Positions 16,902 to 26,481 of a stretch of 64,000 bases of DNA are shown in pieces; positions within the stretch are counted from its first letter, which is position 1, and every line of letters starts with the position of its first letter. The notes beneath the pieces are model-generated. The model saw only the letters and a list, made by a program, of their open reading frames with translations, was not told where the DNA came from and ran no database searches. Source of the DNA: Microbacterium forte (GTDB lineage Bacteria > Actinomycetota > Actinomycetes > Actinomycetales > Microbacteriaceae); contig NZ_CP116871.1 in NCBI RefSeq assembly GCF_031885415.1, forward strand, positions 1,178,001 through 1,242,000, written 5' to 3'. The position numbers and the translations under genes were made by a program.

Positions 16902-16910
16902 ATGATCATC

Positions 16911-16961
16911 ATTCTGAACAACACCTCACGGATAGTCAAGCGAACGATCGTTTGACATACT
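16911..16961. promoter_or_regulatory. Divergent azlC / XRE-regulator promoter region with palindrome
   Basis: For azlC (reverse), TTGACT (16939-16934), a 17-base spacer and CAGAAT (16916-16911) form a good promoter. For the regulator (forward), CATACT (16956-16961) stands six bases before ATG 16968, again leaderless in layout. The near-palindrome CGAACGATCGTTTG (16941-16954) lies just upstream of both elements and can serve one regulator in both directions. Confidence 0.55.
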
Positions 16962-16967
16962 GAACAG

Positions 16968-17516
16968 ATGGAGGACCTCCGCACCCGCATCGCCCGTACC
17001 GTGCGCAACGAGCGTGAGAGAGCCGCGCTGTCCGTCTCCGAGCTCGCGCGTCGGGCGGGGATCTCGAAGGCGACTGTCTCGCAACTCGAATCAGGCTCCG
17101 GCAATCCCAGCGTCGAGACGCTGTGGGCTCTGGGTGTCGCGCTCGGGGTGCCTTTCGCCGCGCTCGTCGACCAGCAGATCAACGCGCCGACGCTCATCCG
17201 CGCCGACGATCTCGTCGGCGTGCCGTCGTCTGCGGCGGCGTACAGCGCGACGCTGCTGTCCGCGAGCCCGCCGGGCGCCCGCAGGGATGTGTACCTGATC
17301 CAGGCGGAACCCGGTGATCCGCGGCGCTCCGATCCGCATCATCCGGGCACCACCGAGCACGTGGTCCTCATCTCGGGGCAAGCTCTGATCGGACCGACGG
17401 ACGCCCCTGTGCTGTTGAACCCCGGCGACTACCTCTCGTACGCCGGAGACGCACCGCACGTGTTCGAGGCGATCGTCGCCGGTACAAGCGCGGTTCTCAT
17501 CTCCGAACTCCGCTGA
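16968..17516 (+). CDS. XRE-family helix-turn-helix regulator with C-terminal cupin
   Basis: 182 residues. Residues 5-62 are a HTH_XRE domain (SVSELARRAGISKATVSQLESG). Residues about 100-182 form a cupin beta-barrel (HPGTTEHVVLISGQALI; LNPGDYLSYAGDAPHVFEA), the ligand-sensing domain of the SutR/PuuR type. It probably binds a small ligand, perhaps an amino acid, and controls itself and the divergent azlCD through the palindrome between them. The gene ends three bases before the convergent DHA2 exporter gene. Confidence 0.9.
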   Translation: MEDLRTRIARTVRNERERAALSVSELARRAGISKATVSQLESGSGNPSVETLWALGVALGVPFAALVDQQINAPTLIRADDLVGVPSSAAAYSATLLSASPPGARRDVYLIQAEPGDPRRSDPHHPGTTEHVVLISGQALIGPTDAPVLLNPGDYLSYAGDAPHVFEAIVAGTSAVLISELR

Positions 17517-17519
17517 GCA

Positions 17520-19163
17520 TCATTCCGGCCCCGGCCCCGGACCCGAACCCGAGACCGGTGACGGGTCGGGGATCTCCTCGGGCTTGTACTTCGGAAGTCT
17601 CGATGCGGGCAGGATCGCCACCGCGCTGAGGCCGGCGAGCAGGAGCAGCCCGAGTCGCAGCGTGCCCAGGCGAGACTCCTCGTTGACGGCCACCGCCGCG
17701 TCGATCTGCTCGGGGGTCGCATCGGTCTGCTCGAGGGCGGCGCGGAGGTCGTCGTTGCTGACGAAGTTGAGGTTGTCCATGTCGACCTGCGTGACGAGCG
17801 AGGGCGGCAGCTCAGGATGCTCGACGACCGCACGACCGATGCTCAATCCGAGGAGCGATACGAGGAGTGCGCCGGCCAGAGCGGTGCCGACCGCGGAGGC
17901 GAGGTTCTGCGTGGTGCCTCGGAGCGAACCGACATCCCCCGCGAGCTCGGCGGGCGCCGAGGTGACGAGCACGTTGAACACGAGCGTCACGAGCGCGCCC
18001 TGGCCGATGCCGAAGACGATCAGCCCCAGGATCGTGGGCAGGGTCTCCCAGTTGTTGTTGACCACGACGGACAGCCAGACGAGCGCGACCGTGGTCAGGA
18101 TGAACCCGAAGACGCCGATCACCCGCGGCGGGTAGCGCTTGTAGAAGCGGACGACGAGGGTGGCCGTGATGAAGACCGTCAGGTTGAAGGGCATCATCGC
18201 GAGGGATGTGTCGAAAGGCGTCCTCCCCTGCACGATCTGGATGTACAGCGGGATGGTGAAGTTCACGCACGCCTCGAGAGCCACGACGATGAACATCGCG
18301 TAGACGGCCGCTCGCTCCTTCGAGGAGTCCAGGATGCTGAGGTCGATCAGCGGCACCTTGCCCTCGGCCATCCGCCTCCGCGTCCACACGAAGAAGCACT
18401 GCCCGAGCACGATTCCCACGACCACGAAGGCGGGAGCTGGCGAGAGCCCCAGGATGCTGAAGGGCGCAGCCTCCGTCGCGGCGACGGCACCCCACCCGTT
18501 GAGGTTGTTGAAGCCGAGGGTGAGGAGGACGATCGCCGCACCTATGAGCAGCGACGCCACGAGGTCGATGCGGATCGACGCGTCGCCGCGATCGCCGCGA
18601 AGCGTGAAGCTGAAGGCGAACACCACCACCGCGATGCCGAACACGATGAAGAACATCGGACGCCATCCGACGAGCGTTCCCAGGGTGCCGCCGATCAGGA
18701 AGGCCGTGACCCCCGAGATGGCCCTGGCCGAGCCGATCGCACCGATCGCGGTCGCCTGCTGCGCTCCGCGATAGTTCTCGGCGATCAGCGCCACGATCGA
18801 GGGCACGATGATCGCCGCGGCAGCGCCCGCGACCGCCTGCCCGGCGATGGCCCAGCCCACGCTCGGCGACACGATCATGAGCACCGAGGATGCGGCGAAG
18901 AGGCCGATCACGATCCGGAAGATGAGCACCCACCCGATGCGCTGGCCGAGCTTCGCGCCGGTCATCACCAGTGCGGCCACGGCGAGCCCGTACATCACGA
19001 TCGTCGTGCTGGCGACAGTCGGCGGCACGCCGAACTCGCTGACCATGCCGCCGAGCGAGATCGGAAGGGCGGCCACGTTGAACGACATGAGCACCTGGGC
19101 GAGGAAGAGGCTGACGAGCGGCATCCAGGAGGTCTTCGTGGGAGCCGGAGCGGTGTGTGTCAT
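17520..19163 (-). CDS. MFS transporter of the DHA2 (14-helix) drug/H+ antiporter type
   Basis: 547 residues and about 14 transmembrane helices. The N-terminal half has the MFS layout (VALIAENYRGAQQATAIGAIG, motif C-like AISGVTAFLIGGTLG). Before the last helix a hydrophilic loop of about 60 residues (LPPSLVTQVDMDNLNFVSNDDLRAALEQTDAT) is predicted to be external, as in DHA2 proteins of Actinobacteria. The C-terminus ends in a Gly-Pro-Ser repeat. It likely exports toxic compounds or metabolites; the substrate is unknown. The gene lies 28 bases downstream of glutaminase and could share its transcript. Confidence 0.85.
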   Translation of the reverse strand: MTHTAPAPTKTSWMPLVSLFLAQVLMSFNVAALPISLGGMVSEFGVPPTVASTTIVMYGLAVAALVMTGAKLGQRIGWVLIFRIVIGLFAASSVLMIVSPSVGWAIAGQAVAGAAAAIIVPSIVALIAENYRGAQQATAIGAIGSARAISGVTAFLIGGTLGTLVGWRPMFFIVFGIAVVVFAFSFTLRGDRGDASIRIDLVASLLIGAAIVLLTLGFNNLNGWGAVAATEAAPFSILGLSPAPAFVVVGIVLGQCFFVWTRRRMAEGKVPLIDLSILDSSKERAAVYAMFIVVALEACVNFTIPLYIQIVQGRTPFDTSLAMMPFNLTVFITATLVVRFYKRYPPRVIGVFGFILTTVALVWLSVVVNNNWETLPTILGLIVFGIGQGALVTLVFNVLVTSAPAELAGDVGSLRGTTQNLASAVGTALAGALLVSLLGLSIGRAVVEHPELPPSLVTQVDMDNLNFVSNDDLRAALEQTDATPEQIDAAVAVNEESRLGTLRLGLLLLAGLSAVAILPASRLPKYKPEEIPDPSPVSGSGPGPGPE

Positions 19164-19191
19164 GACAGGGTCCTCCGAGCGGTGAGAGGGG

Positions 19192-20205
19192 TCAGTCCGT
19201 CGAGCGAGGGGTCGCCGACGGCGCGGAAGCGAAGAGGTTCAGGCCGAGTGCGCGCGAGAGATGGCCGATCGCGAGCTGCGACCGCACAGAGTTGCCGGCT
19301 CGGTCGAGGCGAGGTGAGAATCCGGCGACCGCCCCCTTGCCGGGGGCGACAGCCACGATGCCTCCGGCGACCCCCGACTTGGCCGGCAGGCCGATCTCGA
19401 ACAGCCACTCCCCCGAAGTCTCGTAGAGGCCGGTCGACGCCACCACGGCGAGAGTGTCGCGGCAGACGTCCGCCGAGACGACGCGCTCACCCGTGATGGG
19501 GTTCACGCCGCCGTCTGCGAGCGTCGCGCCCATCACCGCGAGGTCATGAGCGGTGACGCTGAGCGCGCACTGACGCGTGTAGACGTCGACCACGTCATCC
19601 GGGTCGCCGGTCAGCCGCCCGTAGCTTCGCAGCAGCCACCCCATCGCTCGGTTCCGCTCGTTCGTCTCCGCCTCGGACGCATAGACGACCCCGTCAAGAC
19701 TCAGCGGGCGTCCGGCGAAGGCCGACAACCCCTCCCGGACGCGCTCCCACTGCTCGACGGACGTCTGCCCCGGCATCAGCGCCGTGGTGGCGATCGCACC
19801 CGCGTTGACCATCGGATTCATCGGATGCCCCGCGTTGAGCTCGAGCGCCATCAGCGAGTTGAAGGCGAGCCCGGTGTTGTTGACCCCCACGATCTCGCGC
19901 ACCCGCTCATGGCCGTGCTCCTGGATGGCCAGCGCGTACACGAACATCTTCGAGATCGACTGGATCGAGAACGGATGCAGCGCGTCTCCGGCGTCATGCA
20001 GGCCGCCATCGACCTCGATGACCGCGAGACCGAACAGCTCGGGGTCGGCCTCCGCGAGCACGGGGATGTAATCGGCGACTGCACCCGTGCGGTCGTCCGC
20101 ATAGCGGCGGTGGGCTTCGCGCACGAGCTCGTCGACGCGGTCCCACCCCGGCAGGGCGCCGGTCGACACCTGCTGCGGGATGTCTGTCAGTGCCGCGACG
20201 TCCAT
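19192..20205 (-). CDS. glsA: Glutaminase A
   Basis: 337 residues, serine-dependent beta-lactamase-like glutaminase. The catalytic pair is S83-x-x-K86 in FSIQSISKMF. NAGAIATTAL, VYASEAETNERNRAMGWLL and KSGVAGGIVAVAPGKGAVAGFSP are diagnostic of the family. It hydrolyses glutamine to glutamate and ammonia in the cytoplasm. GGAGGAGA stands about five bases before ATG 20205. A C-terminal tail after GLNLF is family-variable. Confidence 0.94.
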   Translation of the reverse strand: MDVAALTDIPQQVSTGALPGWDRVDELVREAHRRYADDRTGAVADYIPVLAEADPELFGLAVIEVDGGLHDAGDALHPFSIQSISKMFVYALAIQEHGHERVREIVGVNNTGLAFNSLMALELNAGHPMNPMVNAGAIATTALMPGQTSVEQWERVREGLSAFAGRPLSLDGVVYASEAETNERNRAMGWLLRSYGRLTGDPDDVVDVYTRQCALSVTAHDLAVMGATLADGGVNPITGERVVSADVCRDTLAVVASTGLYETSGEWLFEIGLPAKSGVAGGIVAVAPGKGAVAGFSPRLDRAGNSVRSQLAIGHLSRALGLNLFASAPSATPRSTD

Positions 20206-20314
20206 GCGTTCTCCTCCGAGTCCACGACCCCCCAGCCGTCACCGCTCACCGTAGTGGCAATGCCTCGCTCTGCCTAGAGCACGGAGCGCCGGTTTCAGGC
20301 TGCGCCCTGAAACG

Positions 20315-20353
20315 CCGAGACCCACCGCCGCACGCATGCGGGGTGGGTCTCGG
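20315..20353 (-). terminator. Terminator hairpin after the transglycosylase-like gene
   Basis: A 12-bp perfect inverted repeat (20315-20326 and 20342-20353) with an inner CCGC/GCGG pairing lies downstream of the reverse gene ending at 20378. A second smaller hairpin (GTTTCAGG at 20292-20299, CCTGAAAC at 20306-20313) follows directly. Confidence 0.75.
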
Positions 20354-20377
20354 TGGTGCCGGTCGGGCGGCGGAGGC

Positions 20378-21262
20378 TCAGTACCAGTTCACGGACTGGG
20401 AGTGCCCCCACGCGCTGCAGGGGGTGCCGTACACGGAGGAGATGTATCCGAGACCCCAGCGGATCTGCGTGGCCGCATTCGTCTGCCAGTCGGATCCGGC
20501 AGACGCCATCTTGCTTCCGGGCAGAGCCTGCGGAATCCCCGTCGCGCCGCCCGAGGCGTTGTACGCCTGGTAGTTCCACCCGGATTCCTTGGTCCACAGC
20601 GAATCCAGGCAGGAGAACTGGTCGGCGCCCCACCCGTACTGACCTGACGCGATGTCGCGCGCCGCGGCCTTCGCGCCGTCGACGGTGTTCGTCTGAGCGA
20701 GTGCGGCGGCTTCAGCGGCCGCCTGCTCGGCAGCCGCATCCGCAGCGGCTTTGGCCTGCTGAGCCGCCACGTAGGATTCCTGCAGGGCGGCGGTCTCAGC
20801 GACGATCTCGTCCGTGCCGGTGACCGCATACGCAGTGAGGCTCGTGAGCTGCCTGTTCGAGAACTCATCGCGGTCGGCGAGCTGATCGACCCAGGCGGTC
20901 ACGTCGGAGGTATCGACCGAGGAGGGTGCCGCGCCGAGGTCGAGGCCCGATGCCGCGACCTCGGCGTTCAGCGCCTCGGCCGCAGCAACGGCGTCCTGAG
21001 CGGCGACCATCGTCAGGGCTGAGTCGTCGGCGCTCTTCGCCGGCTGCTCGGTCTCGCCGGTGACGAAGGACGTGACGCCGGCGACGGCGTCCGGCACCTC
21101 GGCACCAGCCGCGGGCGCCGACACCATGCCGACGGTCAGGGCGAGGCCGAGCACACCGCCGGTGATCGTTCCGAGAATCAGCTTGGGGCGACGTGCCGTG
21201 ATCGCGTTGCGGGCTGACGCCGCCGCGTGGGCGCGCCGAAGCGCACGGGTGTTCTGAAGCAT
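20378..21262 (-). CDS. Secreted lytic-transglycosylase-like protein
   Basis: 294 residues. A basic N-terminus and a hydrophobic segment (about 30-53, ending SAPAAGAEV) form a signal peptide or anchor. The middle is Ala- and Gln-rich and probably helical (AAQQAKAAADAAAEQAAAEAAAL). The C-terminal 80 residues (LWTKESGWNYQAYNASGGATGIPQ) form a lysozyme-like/transglycosylase domain, with Glu in KESGW as the likely catalytic acid; similar domains occur in aggregation-promoting and Rpf-like cell-wall proteins. It should act on peptidoglycan outside the membrane. The leader of more than 80 bases shows no c-di-AMP riboswitch that I could recognise. Confidence 0.82.
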   Translation of the reverse strand: MLQNTRALRRAHAAASARNAITARRPKLILGTITGGVLGLALTVGMVSAPAAGAEVPDAVAGVTSFVTGETEQPAKSADDSALTMVAAQDAVAAAEALNAEVAASGLDLGAAPSSVDTSDVTAWVDQLADRDEFSNRQLTSLTAYAVTGTDEIVAETAALQESYVAAQQAKAAADAAAEQAAAEAAALAQTNTVDGAKAAARDIASGQYGWGADQFSCLDSLWTKESGWNYQAYNASGGATGIPQALPGSKMASAGSDWQTNAATQIRWGLGYISSVYGTPCSAWGHSQSVNWY

Positions 21263-21371
21263 GGGTTCGACTTTCGGGTCGTCGTACGCCCGTCACAGGA
21301 CACTCATCGGGAGATCGCCCCAGGCGCAAGGTAACGATTCTGCAACGGCTCGCCTGGACGTTTCGTGAGAA

Positions 21372-21411
21372 AAGGGCCCTGTACAGCCGTTTTCGGCGGT
21401 ACAGGGCCCTT
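21372..21411 (-). terminator. Terminator hairpin after typA
   Basis: A 13-bp perfect repeat (21372-21384 and 21399-21411) with a further GCCG/CGGC pair around a TTTT loop lies 15 bases after the typA stop. Confidence 0.85.
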
Positions 21412-21425
21412 CTCTTAGACGATTC

Positions 21426-23339
21426 TCAGGAGCCGGCGTCCTGACGCTTCAGGCGCGCGGTGTCGCGAGCACGCGTGTTGGCGTCGAGGTTGACCTTGCG
21501 GATGCGGACGACCTCGGGCGTGACCTCGACGCATTCGTCGTCACGCGCGAACTCGAGGCTCTCCTCGAGGGTGAGCTGGCGCGGAGGGGTCATCGACTCG
21601 AAGGTGTCGGAGCTCGCCGCACGCATGTTGGTGAGCTTCTTCTCCTTCGTGATGTTGACGTCCATGTCGTCGGCACGCGAGTTCTCGCCGATGACCATGC
21701 CCTCGTAGACCTCCTGAGTGGGCTGCACGAAGAAGGACATGCGCTCCTGCAGGGCGATCATCGCGAACGGGGTGACGACACCCGAGCGGTCGGCGACGAT
21801 CGAGCCGTTCTGGCGGGTCGTGATCGACCCTGCCCACGGCTCGTAGCCGTGCGAGATCGCGTTGGCGATTCCGGTGCCGCGGGTCGTGGTGAGGAACTCG
21901 CTGCGGAAGCCGATCAGACCACGAGACGGGACGATGAACTCCATGCGCACCCAGCCGGTGCCGTGGTTCGTCATGTTCTCCATGCGGCCCTTGCGGTTCG
22001 CGAGCAGCTGCGTGATCGCGCCGAGGTGCTCCTCAGGAGTGTCGATGGTGAGGTGCTCGAACGGCTCGTAGGTCTTGCCGTCGATCTTCTTCGTGACCAC
22101 CTGCGGCTTGCCGACGGTGAGCTCGAAGCCCTCGCGACGCATGTTCTCGACCAGGATGGCGAGCGCCAGCTCGCCGCGGCCCTGGACCTCCCAGGCGTCG
22201 GGGCGTCCGATGTCGACCACCTTGAGCGAGACGTTGCCGATCAGCTCCTTGTCGAGACGGTCCTTGACCATTCGAGCGGTGAGCTTGTGGCCCTTGACCT
22301 TGCCCATCAGCGGCGAGGTGTTCGTGCCGATCGTCATCGAGATGGCGGGGTCGTCGACCGTGATCGCGGGAAGCGGGCGGACGTCCTCGGGATCGGCGAT
22401 GGTCTCGCCGATCGTGATGTTCTCGAAACCGGCGATGGCGACGATGTCGCCGGGGCCGGCGGACTCGGCGGGGTAGCGCTCGAGCGCGCGCGTCTTGAGC
22501 AGCTCGGTGATACGTGCGTTCTGGTGCGTGCCGTCCGCACGGACCCAGGCGACGGTCTGGCCCTTCTTCAGCGTGCCGTTGAAGACGCGGAGAAGCGCGA
22601 GGCGGCCGAGGAACGGGCTGGAGTCGAGGTTCGTGACCCAGGCCTGCAGCGGGTGCTCGTCGTCGTACTCCGGAGCGGGAACATGCTCGAGGATCGCCTC
22701 GAAGAGCGGCTCGAGGTCGTCGTTGTCGGGCAGCGATCCGTCGGCCGGACGGTTGCGCGACGCGGCGCCGGCACGGCCGGACGCGTAGACGACGGGGACG
22801 TCGAGCAGAGCGTCGACGTCGAGGTCGGGCACGTCGTCGACGAGGTCGGACGCGAGGCCGAGCAGCAGGTCGTGGGCCTCTTCCTCGACCTCGGCGATGC
22901 GAGCGTCGGGGCGGTCGGTCTTGTTGACCAGGAGGATGACGGGAAGCTTGGCCTCGAGAGCCTTGCGCAGCACGAAGCGGGTCTGCGGGAGCGGGCCCTC
23001 GCTGGCGTCGACGAGCAGCACGACGCCGTCGACCATCGACAGGCCGCGCTCGACCTCTCCACCGAAGTCGGCGTGGCCGGGCGTGTCGATCACGTTGATC
23101 GTGATCTCCTTACCCTGAGCATGCTTGCCCTTGTAGGTGATCGCCGTGTTCTTGGCGAGGATCGTGATGCCCTTCTCACGCTCCAGATCGTTGGAGTCCA
23201 TCGCGCGTTCATCGACGTGCGCGTGTTCGCCGAAGGAGCCCGTCTGACGCAGCATGGCGTCGACGAGGGTGGTCTTACCGTGGTCGACGTGAGCGACGAT
23301 AGCGACGTTGCGGAGGTCAGAACGGAGGGCGTGCGCCAT
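21426..23339 (-). CDS. typA: Translational GTPase TypA/BipA
   Basis: 637 residues. The GTPase motifs are G1 AHVDHGKTT (16-24), G2 REKGITI, G3 DTPGHADF and G4 NKTD; EF-G-like domains III and V and the BipA-specific C-terminal domain ([37 protein letters not shown]) follow. TypA binds ribosomes and supports 50S assembly and growth under stress and cold. The length is normal for the family. AGGA stands seven bases before ATG 23339. It is a single-gene unit. Confidence 0.96.
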   Translation of the reverse strand: MAHALRSDLRNVAIVAHVDHGKTTLVDAMLRQTGSFGEHAHVDERAMDSNDLEREKGITILAKNTAITYKGKHAQGKEITINVIDTPGHADFGGEVERGLSMVDGVVLLVDASEGPLPQTRFVLRKALEAKLPVILLVNKTDRPDARIAEVEEEAHDLLLGLASDLVDDVPDLDVDALLDVPVVYASGRAGAASRNRPADGSLPDNDDLEPLFEAILEHVPAPEYDDEHPLQAWVTNLDSSPFLGRLALLRVFNGTLKKGQTVAWVRADGTHQNARITELLKTRALERYPAESAGPGDIVAIAGFENITIGETIADPEDVRPLPAITVDDPAISMTIGTNTSPLMGKVKGHKLTARMVKDRLDKELIGNVSLKVVDIGRPDAWEVQGRGELALAILVENMRREGFELTVGKPQVVTKKIDGKTYEPFEHLTIDTPEEHLGAITQLLANRKGRMENMTNHGTGWVRMEFIVPSRGLIGFRSEFLTTTRGTGIANAISHGYEPWAGSITTRQNGSIVADRSGVVTPFAMIALQERMSFFVQPTQEVYEGMVIGENSRADDMDVNITKEKKLTNMRAASSDTFESMTPPRQLTLEESLEFARDDECVEVTPEVVRIRKVNLDANTRARDTARLKRQDAGS

Positions 23340-23427
23340 GCAGATGTCCTAAAGAGTGTGGGGTTTTGTCGAGAAGCCGACGTTCCAGACTACCGTATGC
23401 CGACGACTCGTTCCTGAGCGCTCGAAG

Positions 23428-23440
23428 TACGATCGGGAGC
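23428..23440 (+). promoter_or_regulatory. Leaderless -10 promoter element
   Basis: TACGAT at 23428-23433 stands seven bases before GTG 23441, the start chosen for the CPBP protease gene. Confidence 0.6.
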
Positions 23441-24226
23441 GTGACCGTCGTCGACCTCTCTCCCCCGCCCTCGCGCGCTCGTCTGTGGTGGGAGATCGCC
23501 ATCGTCCTCGCCCTCGGACTCGGTCAGTCCGCGGTGTATGCGATCGTGCAGCTGGCCTACCGGCTCACCGACGAGACGCCGCTGGCCGATCAGACCGCGA
23601 CCCTGAATCCGTCCCGGAGCGACAGGGAGATCTTCGACCTGATCTACCAGGTCCTGTCGATCGGGTTCTCCCTCGTCCCGGTGCTGCTCGTCTGCTTCCT
23701 GCTGTGGCAGTCGTCCAGACCGCATCTGAGCAGGCTGGGTCTCGACGGCACCCGGGTCGGAGCGGATGTGGGCCGCGGGATCCTCCTGGTCGCAGCCATC
23801 GGCATCCCCGGTCTCGGTCTGTATCTCGCCGGTCGTGCCCTCGGACTCTTCGTCGCGGTGAACCCCGCGGGGCTCGACAGTCACTGGTGGACCATCCCGG
23901 TCCTTCTCCTCGCGGCAGCGCGCGCATCACTGCAGGAGGAGTTCGTGGTGCTCGGCTACCTCTTCGCCCGACTCCGGCAGCTGGGCTGGGGGCCGTGGGC
24001 GATCATTCTCACCACCTCCGTGCTGCGCGCGAGCTACCACCTGTACCAGGGCCCCGGAGCGTTCATCGGAAACCTCGCCATGGGGCTGCTCTTCGGATGG
24101 CTGTTCCAGCGCAGCGGACGGCTCATGCCGTTCCTCGTCGCGCACTTCCTGATCGACGCGACGGTGTTCGTCGGCTACCCCTGGGCGGCGGCCACCTGGC
24201 CGACGCTCTTCGGGCTCCCCGGCTGA
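23441..24226 (+). CDS. CPBP-family intramembrane glutamic protease
   Basis: 261 residues and about seven transmembrane helices. The three family motifs are recognisable: motif 1 with the Glu pair (SLQEEFVVLGYLFARL), motif 2 with His (LRASYHLYQG) and motif 3 HFLID. The Arg of the classical EExxxR is replaced, as I recall is common in an actinobacterial subgroup. Family members cut substrates within the membrane or protect against bacteriocins; the substrate here is unknown. The GTG start is preferred over an upstream ATG at 23366, which would overlap the typA leader. Confidence 0.82.
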   Translation: MTVVDLSPPPSRARLWWEIAIVLALGLGQSAVYAIVQLAYRLTDETPLADQTATLNPSRSDREIFDLIYQVLSIGFSLVPVLLVCFLLWQSSRPHLSRLGLDGTRVGADVGRGILLVAAIGIPGLGLYLAGRALGLFVAVNPAGLDSHWWTIPVLLLAAARASLQEEFVVLGYLFARLRQLGWGPWAIILTTSVLRASYHLYQGPGAFIGNLAMGLLFGWLFQRSGRLMPFLVAHFLIDATVFVGYPWAAATWPTLFGLPG

Positions 24227-24241
24227 GGCAGCTCCGCGCGA

Positions 24242-24805
24242 TCAGGCGTTCGCGATGACGATCGACGTCACGGCCCAGATCACGATGACACCGAGCGCGA
24301 TGAGCGCCTGAGAGTCCCAGGTGCGGCGGATCGGCGCGTCCGCGGTCGAGGGAGCCGCCTGCCAGCGGTCACGGATGTCGGTGAGCTCGCGGAGGCCGGC
24401 CGGCGCCTTGGCCTCGTCGTCCTCGCGCACCTGGCGCCGAATCGGACGCGCTCTCGCAGGCCCCCCGTAACTCGAGAGCTCCGAGCCGTCCTCGAGCGAG
24501 AAGACGAGCTGCCAGCGCAGGTCGATGTCGCGGACGCGGCTCCAGCCGAAGGTCGTCCGGCGCAGCATGTTCTGCACCATCGCTCCCTCGCCGTCGACAC
24601 GCACGACCGAGACGAAGGCGATCTCGTACACGACCCAGAGACCGAGCAGCACCCAGGGGGCGAGCAGCAGCATCTGCCCCCATCCCGCGCGCACGACCGC
24701 ATCGCCGAGCAGGAAGATCGCGAGCAGCGAGCAGAGGACGAGGGAGACAGGCCCGGAGGCCGCACGGAATCTCCGTGCGGCCTCCGGTCGAGGTTCGGTG
24801 CTCAC
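24242..24805 (-). CDS. PH-domain-type membrane protein
   Basis: 187 residues. Two close hydrophobic helices (about 20-40 and 44-64) precede a beta-rich soluble region (VVRVDGEGAMVQNMLRRTTFGWSRVRDIDLRW) like the bacterial PH domain (bPH/DUF2581 type). A last helix (about 165-185) anchors the C-terminus. The GTG start lies three bases after the stop of the ABC ATPase, so it is the distal gene of the importer operon. Its role in transport is unknown. Confidence 0.75.
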   Translation of the reverse strand: MSTEPRPEAARRFRAASGPVSLVLCSLLAIFLLGDAVVRAGWGQMLLLAPWVLLGLWVVYEIAFVSVVRVDGEGAMVQNMLRRTTFGWSRVRDIDLRWQLVFSLEDGSELSSYGGPARARPIRRQVREDDEAKAPAGLRELTDIRDRWQAAPSTADAPIRRTWDSQALIALGVIVIWAVTSIVIANA

Positions 24806-24807
24806 TC

Positions 24808-26481
24808 TCAGTGACCGCCGAGGGTGATCGTCGCACCGGGGATCGCCTTCAGCAGACGATCGGTGTACTCCTGCTGCGGGTTGGCGAAGATCTCGTCGAC
24901 GGTGCCCTGCTCGACGATCTTGCCCTTCTCCATGACGCACACGAGATCGCTCGAGACACGGACGACGGCGAGGTCGTGCGTGATGAACAGATACGTGAGC
25001 CCGAGCTCTGACTGGAGTTCGGCGAGCAGCTGCAGCACCTGATCCTGCACCAGCACGTCGAGCGCCGACACCGCCTCGTCGAGGACGATGATGTCGGGCT
25101 TGAGCGCCAGCGCACGCGCGATGGCGACACGCTGACGCTGTCCGCCCGAGAGCTCGTTCGGATACCGGGTCGCCAGAACGCGCGGCAGCGAGACCTGGTC
25201 GAGAAGCTCCTCGACCCGCTCACGCTGTGACGTGCGGTCGCCGACGCCATGGATCTGCAGCGGTTCTGCGATGGTGTTGCCGATGTTGCGCAGCGGGTCG
25301 AGCGAGCCGTACGGGTCCTGGAACACCGGCTGCATGCGGCGACGCAGTCCGAACGCCTGGGCGTTCGAGAGCTTCGACACGTCCTGGCCGTCGATCTCGA
25401 TCACGCCGCTGGTCGGCTCCTCGAGCTTCAGCACCATCTTCGCGACGGTGGACTTGCCGGAACCCGACTCCCCCACCAGTGCGAGGGTCTTGCCTCGAGG
25501 GATCGCGAACGAGACGTCGTCGACCGCACGGAAGGCTTCGCTGCGGAAGCCGCCCTGACGGATCCGGTAGTCCTTCGTGAGCCCGGCGACGCGCACCGTC
25601 GGCGGGATGGCGGCGAGGTCGTCGAGAGTCTCGATGCCCCGGTCCTCCACCACCGCCTGGATGCGCTGCGATGCCACGCTGGGCGCCGCGGCGACCAGAC
25701 GCTTCGTGTACGGATGCTGCGGGTTCTCGAGGATCTCGCGGCTGGGGCCGGCCTCGACGATGTTGCCGCCGTTCATCACGATGATCTTGTCGGCACGCTC
25801 GGCCGCGAGGCCCAGATCGTGCGTGATCAGCAGCACCGAGGTGCCCTTGTCGCGGGTGAGCGAGGCCATGTGATCGAGGATCACGCGTTGCACCGTCACG
25901 TCGAGAGCCGAGGTCGGCTCGTCGGCGATGAGCAGCTTCGGGTCGGCCGCGAGGCCCATCCCGATCAGCGCGCGCTGACGCATGCCACCCGAGAACTGGT
26001 GCGGGAACTGGTGCAGACGCTTCTCGGCGTCGGCCAGGCCCGCCTGCTGCAGCACCTCGACGGTGCGTGCTTTGGCGGCGTCGCGCCCCTGGGCGATGCC
26101 GTTCGCACGGATCGCCTCCTTGACCTGGAAGCCGATGCTCCAGACAGGGTTGAGGTTCGACATCGGGTCCTGCGGCACGAAGCCGATGTCCCGACCGCGC
26201 ACAGCCTCGATCTCGCGACGGTTGAGTGTCGTGAGCTCGCGCCCTTCGAGGGTGATCGACCCGGCGGTGACCTGACCGGTGCCCGGGAGCAGGTTCACGA
26301 TGGCCGTGGCCGTCGTGGACTTGCCCGAGCCCGACTCGCCCACGATCGCGACGGTCTCGCCCGGCATGACGTCGAAGCTGACTCCGTGGAGCACTTCGCG
26401 CAGACCCTCCTGCGTGCGGAACGCGACTGTGAGGTCGCGGATGCTCAGCAGCGGGACCTGTTCGGTGATTCGCTCGCTCAT
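24808..26481 (-). CDS. ABC transporter ATP-binding protein, fused OppD-OppF type
   Basis: 557 residues with two complete nucleotide-binding domains. Domain 1 (about 5-260) has Walker A GESGSGKST, a signature motif and the DEPTSALD Walker B. Domain 2 (about 285-555) has a second GESGSGKST, LSGGQRQRVAIARALAL and DEAVSALD. A fused OppDF drives oligopeptide-family importers as a pseudo-heterodimer in one chain. The start overlaps the upstream permease by four bases. It serves permeases 26478-28341 and the binding protein 28445-30118. Confidence 0.93.
   Translation of the reverse strand: MSERITEQVPLLSIRDLTVAFRTQEGLREVLHGVSFDVMPGETVAIVGESGSGKSTTATAIVNLLPGTGQVTAGSITLEGRELTTLNRREIEAVRGRDIGFVPQDPMSNLNPVWSIGFQVKEAIRANGIAQGRDAAKARTVEVLQQAGLADAEKRLHQFPHQFSGGMRQRALIGMGLAADPKLLIADEPTSALDVTVQRVILDHMASLTRDKGTSVLLITHDLGLAAERADKIIVMNGGNIVEAGPSREILENPQHPYTKRLVAAAPSVASQRIQAVVEDRGIETLDDLAAIPPTVRVAGLTKDYRIRQGGFRSEAFRAVDDVSFAIPRGKTLALVGESGSGKSTVAKMVLKLEEPTSGVIEIDGQDVSKLSNAQAFGLRRRMQPVFQDPYGSLDPLRNIGNTIAEPLQIHGVGDRTSQRERVEELLDQVSLPRVLATRYPNELSGGQRQRVAIARALALKPDIIVLDEAVSALDVLVQDQVLQLLAELQSELGLTYLFITHDLAVVRVSSDLVCVMEKGKIVEQGTVDEIFANPQQEYTDRLLKAIPGATITLGGH

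Noticed and set aside
17817..19496. A 559-residue forward frame opposite the DHA2 exporter
   Set aside because: Highly charged His/Arg/Asp composition is the reverse of a membrane protein gene; no start signals.
21263..21345. Cyclic-di-AMP (ydaO) riboswitch before the transglycosylase-like gene
   Set aside because: Such riboswitches precede actinobacterial Rpf-type genes, but none of the conserved ydaO core blocks could be found here by eye.
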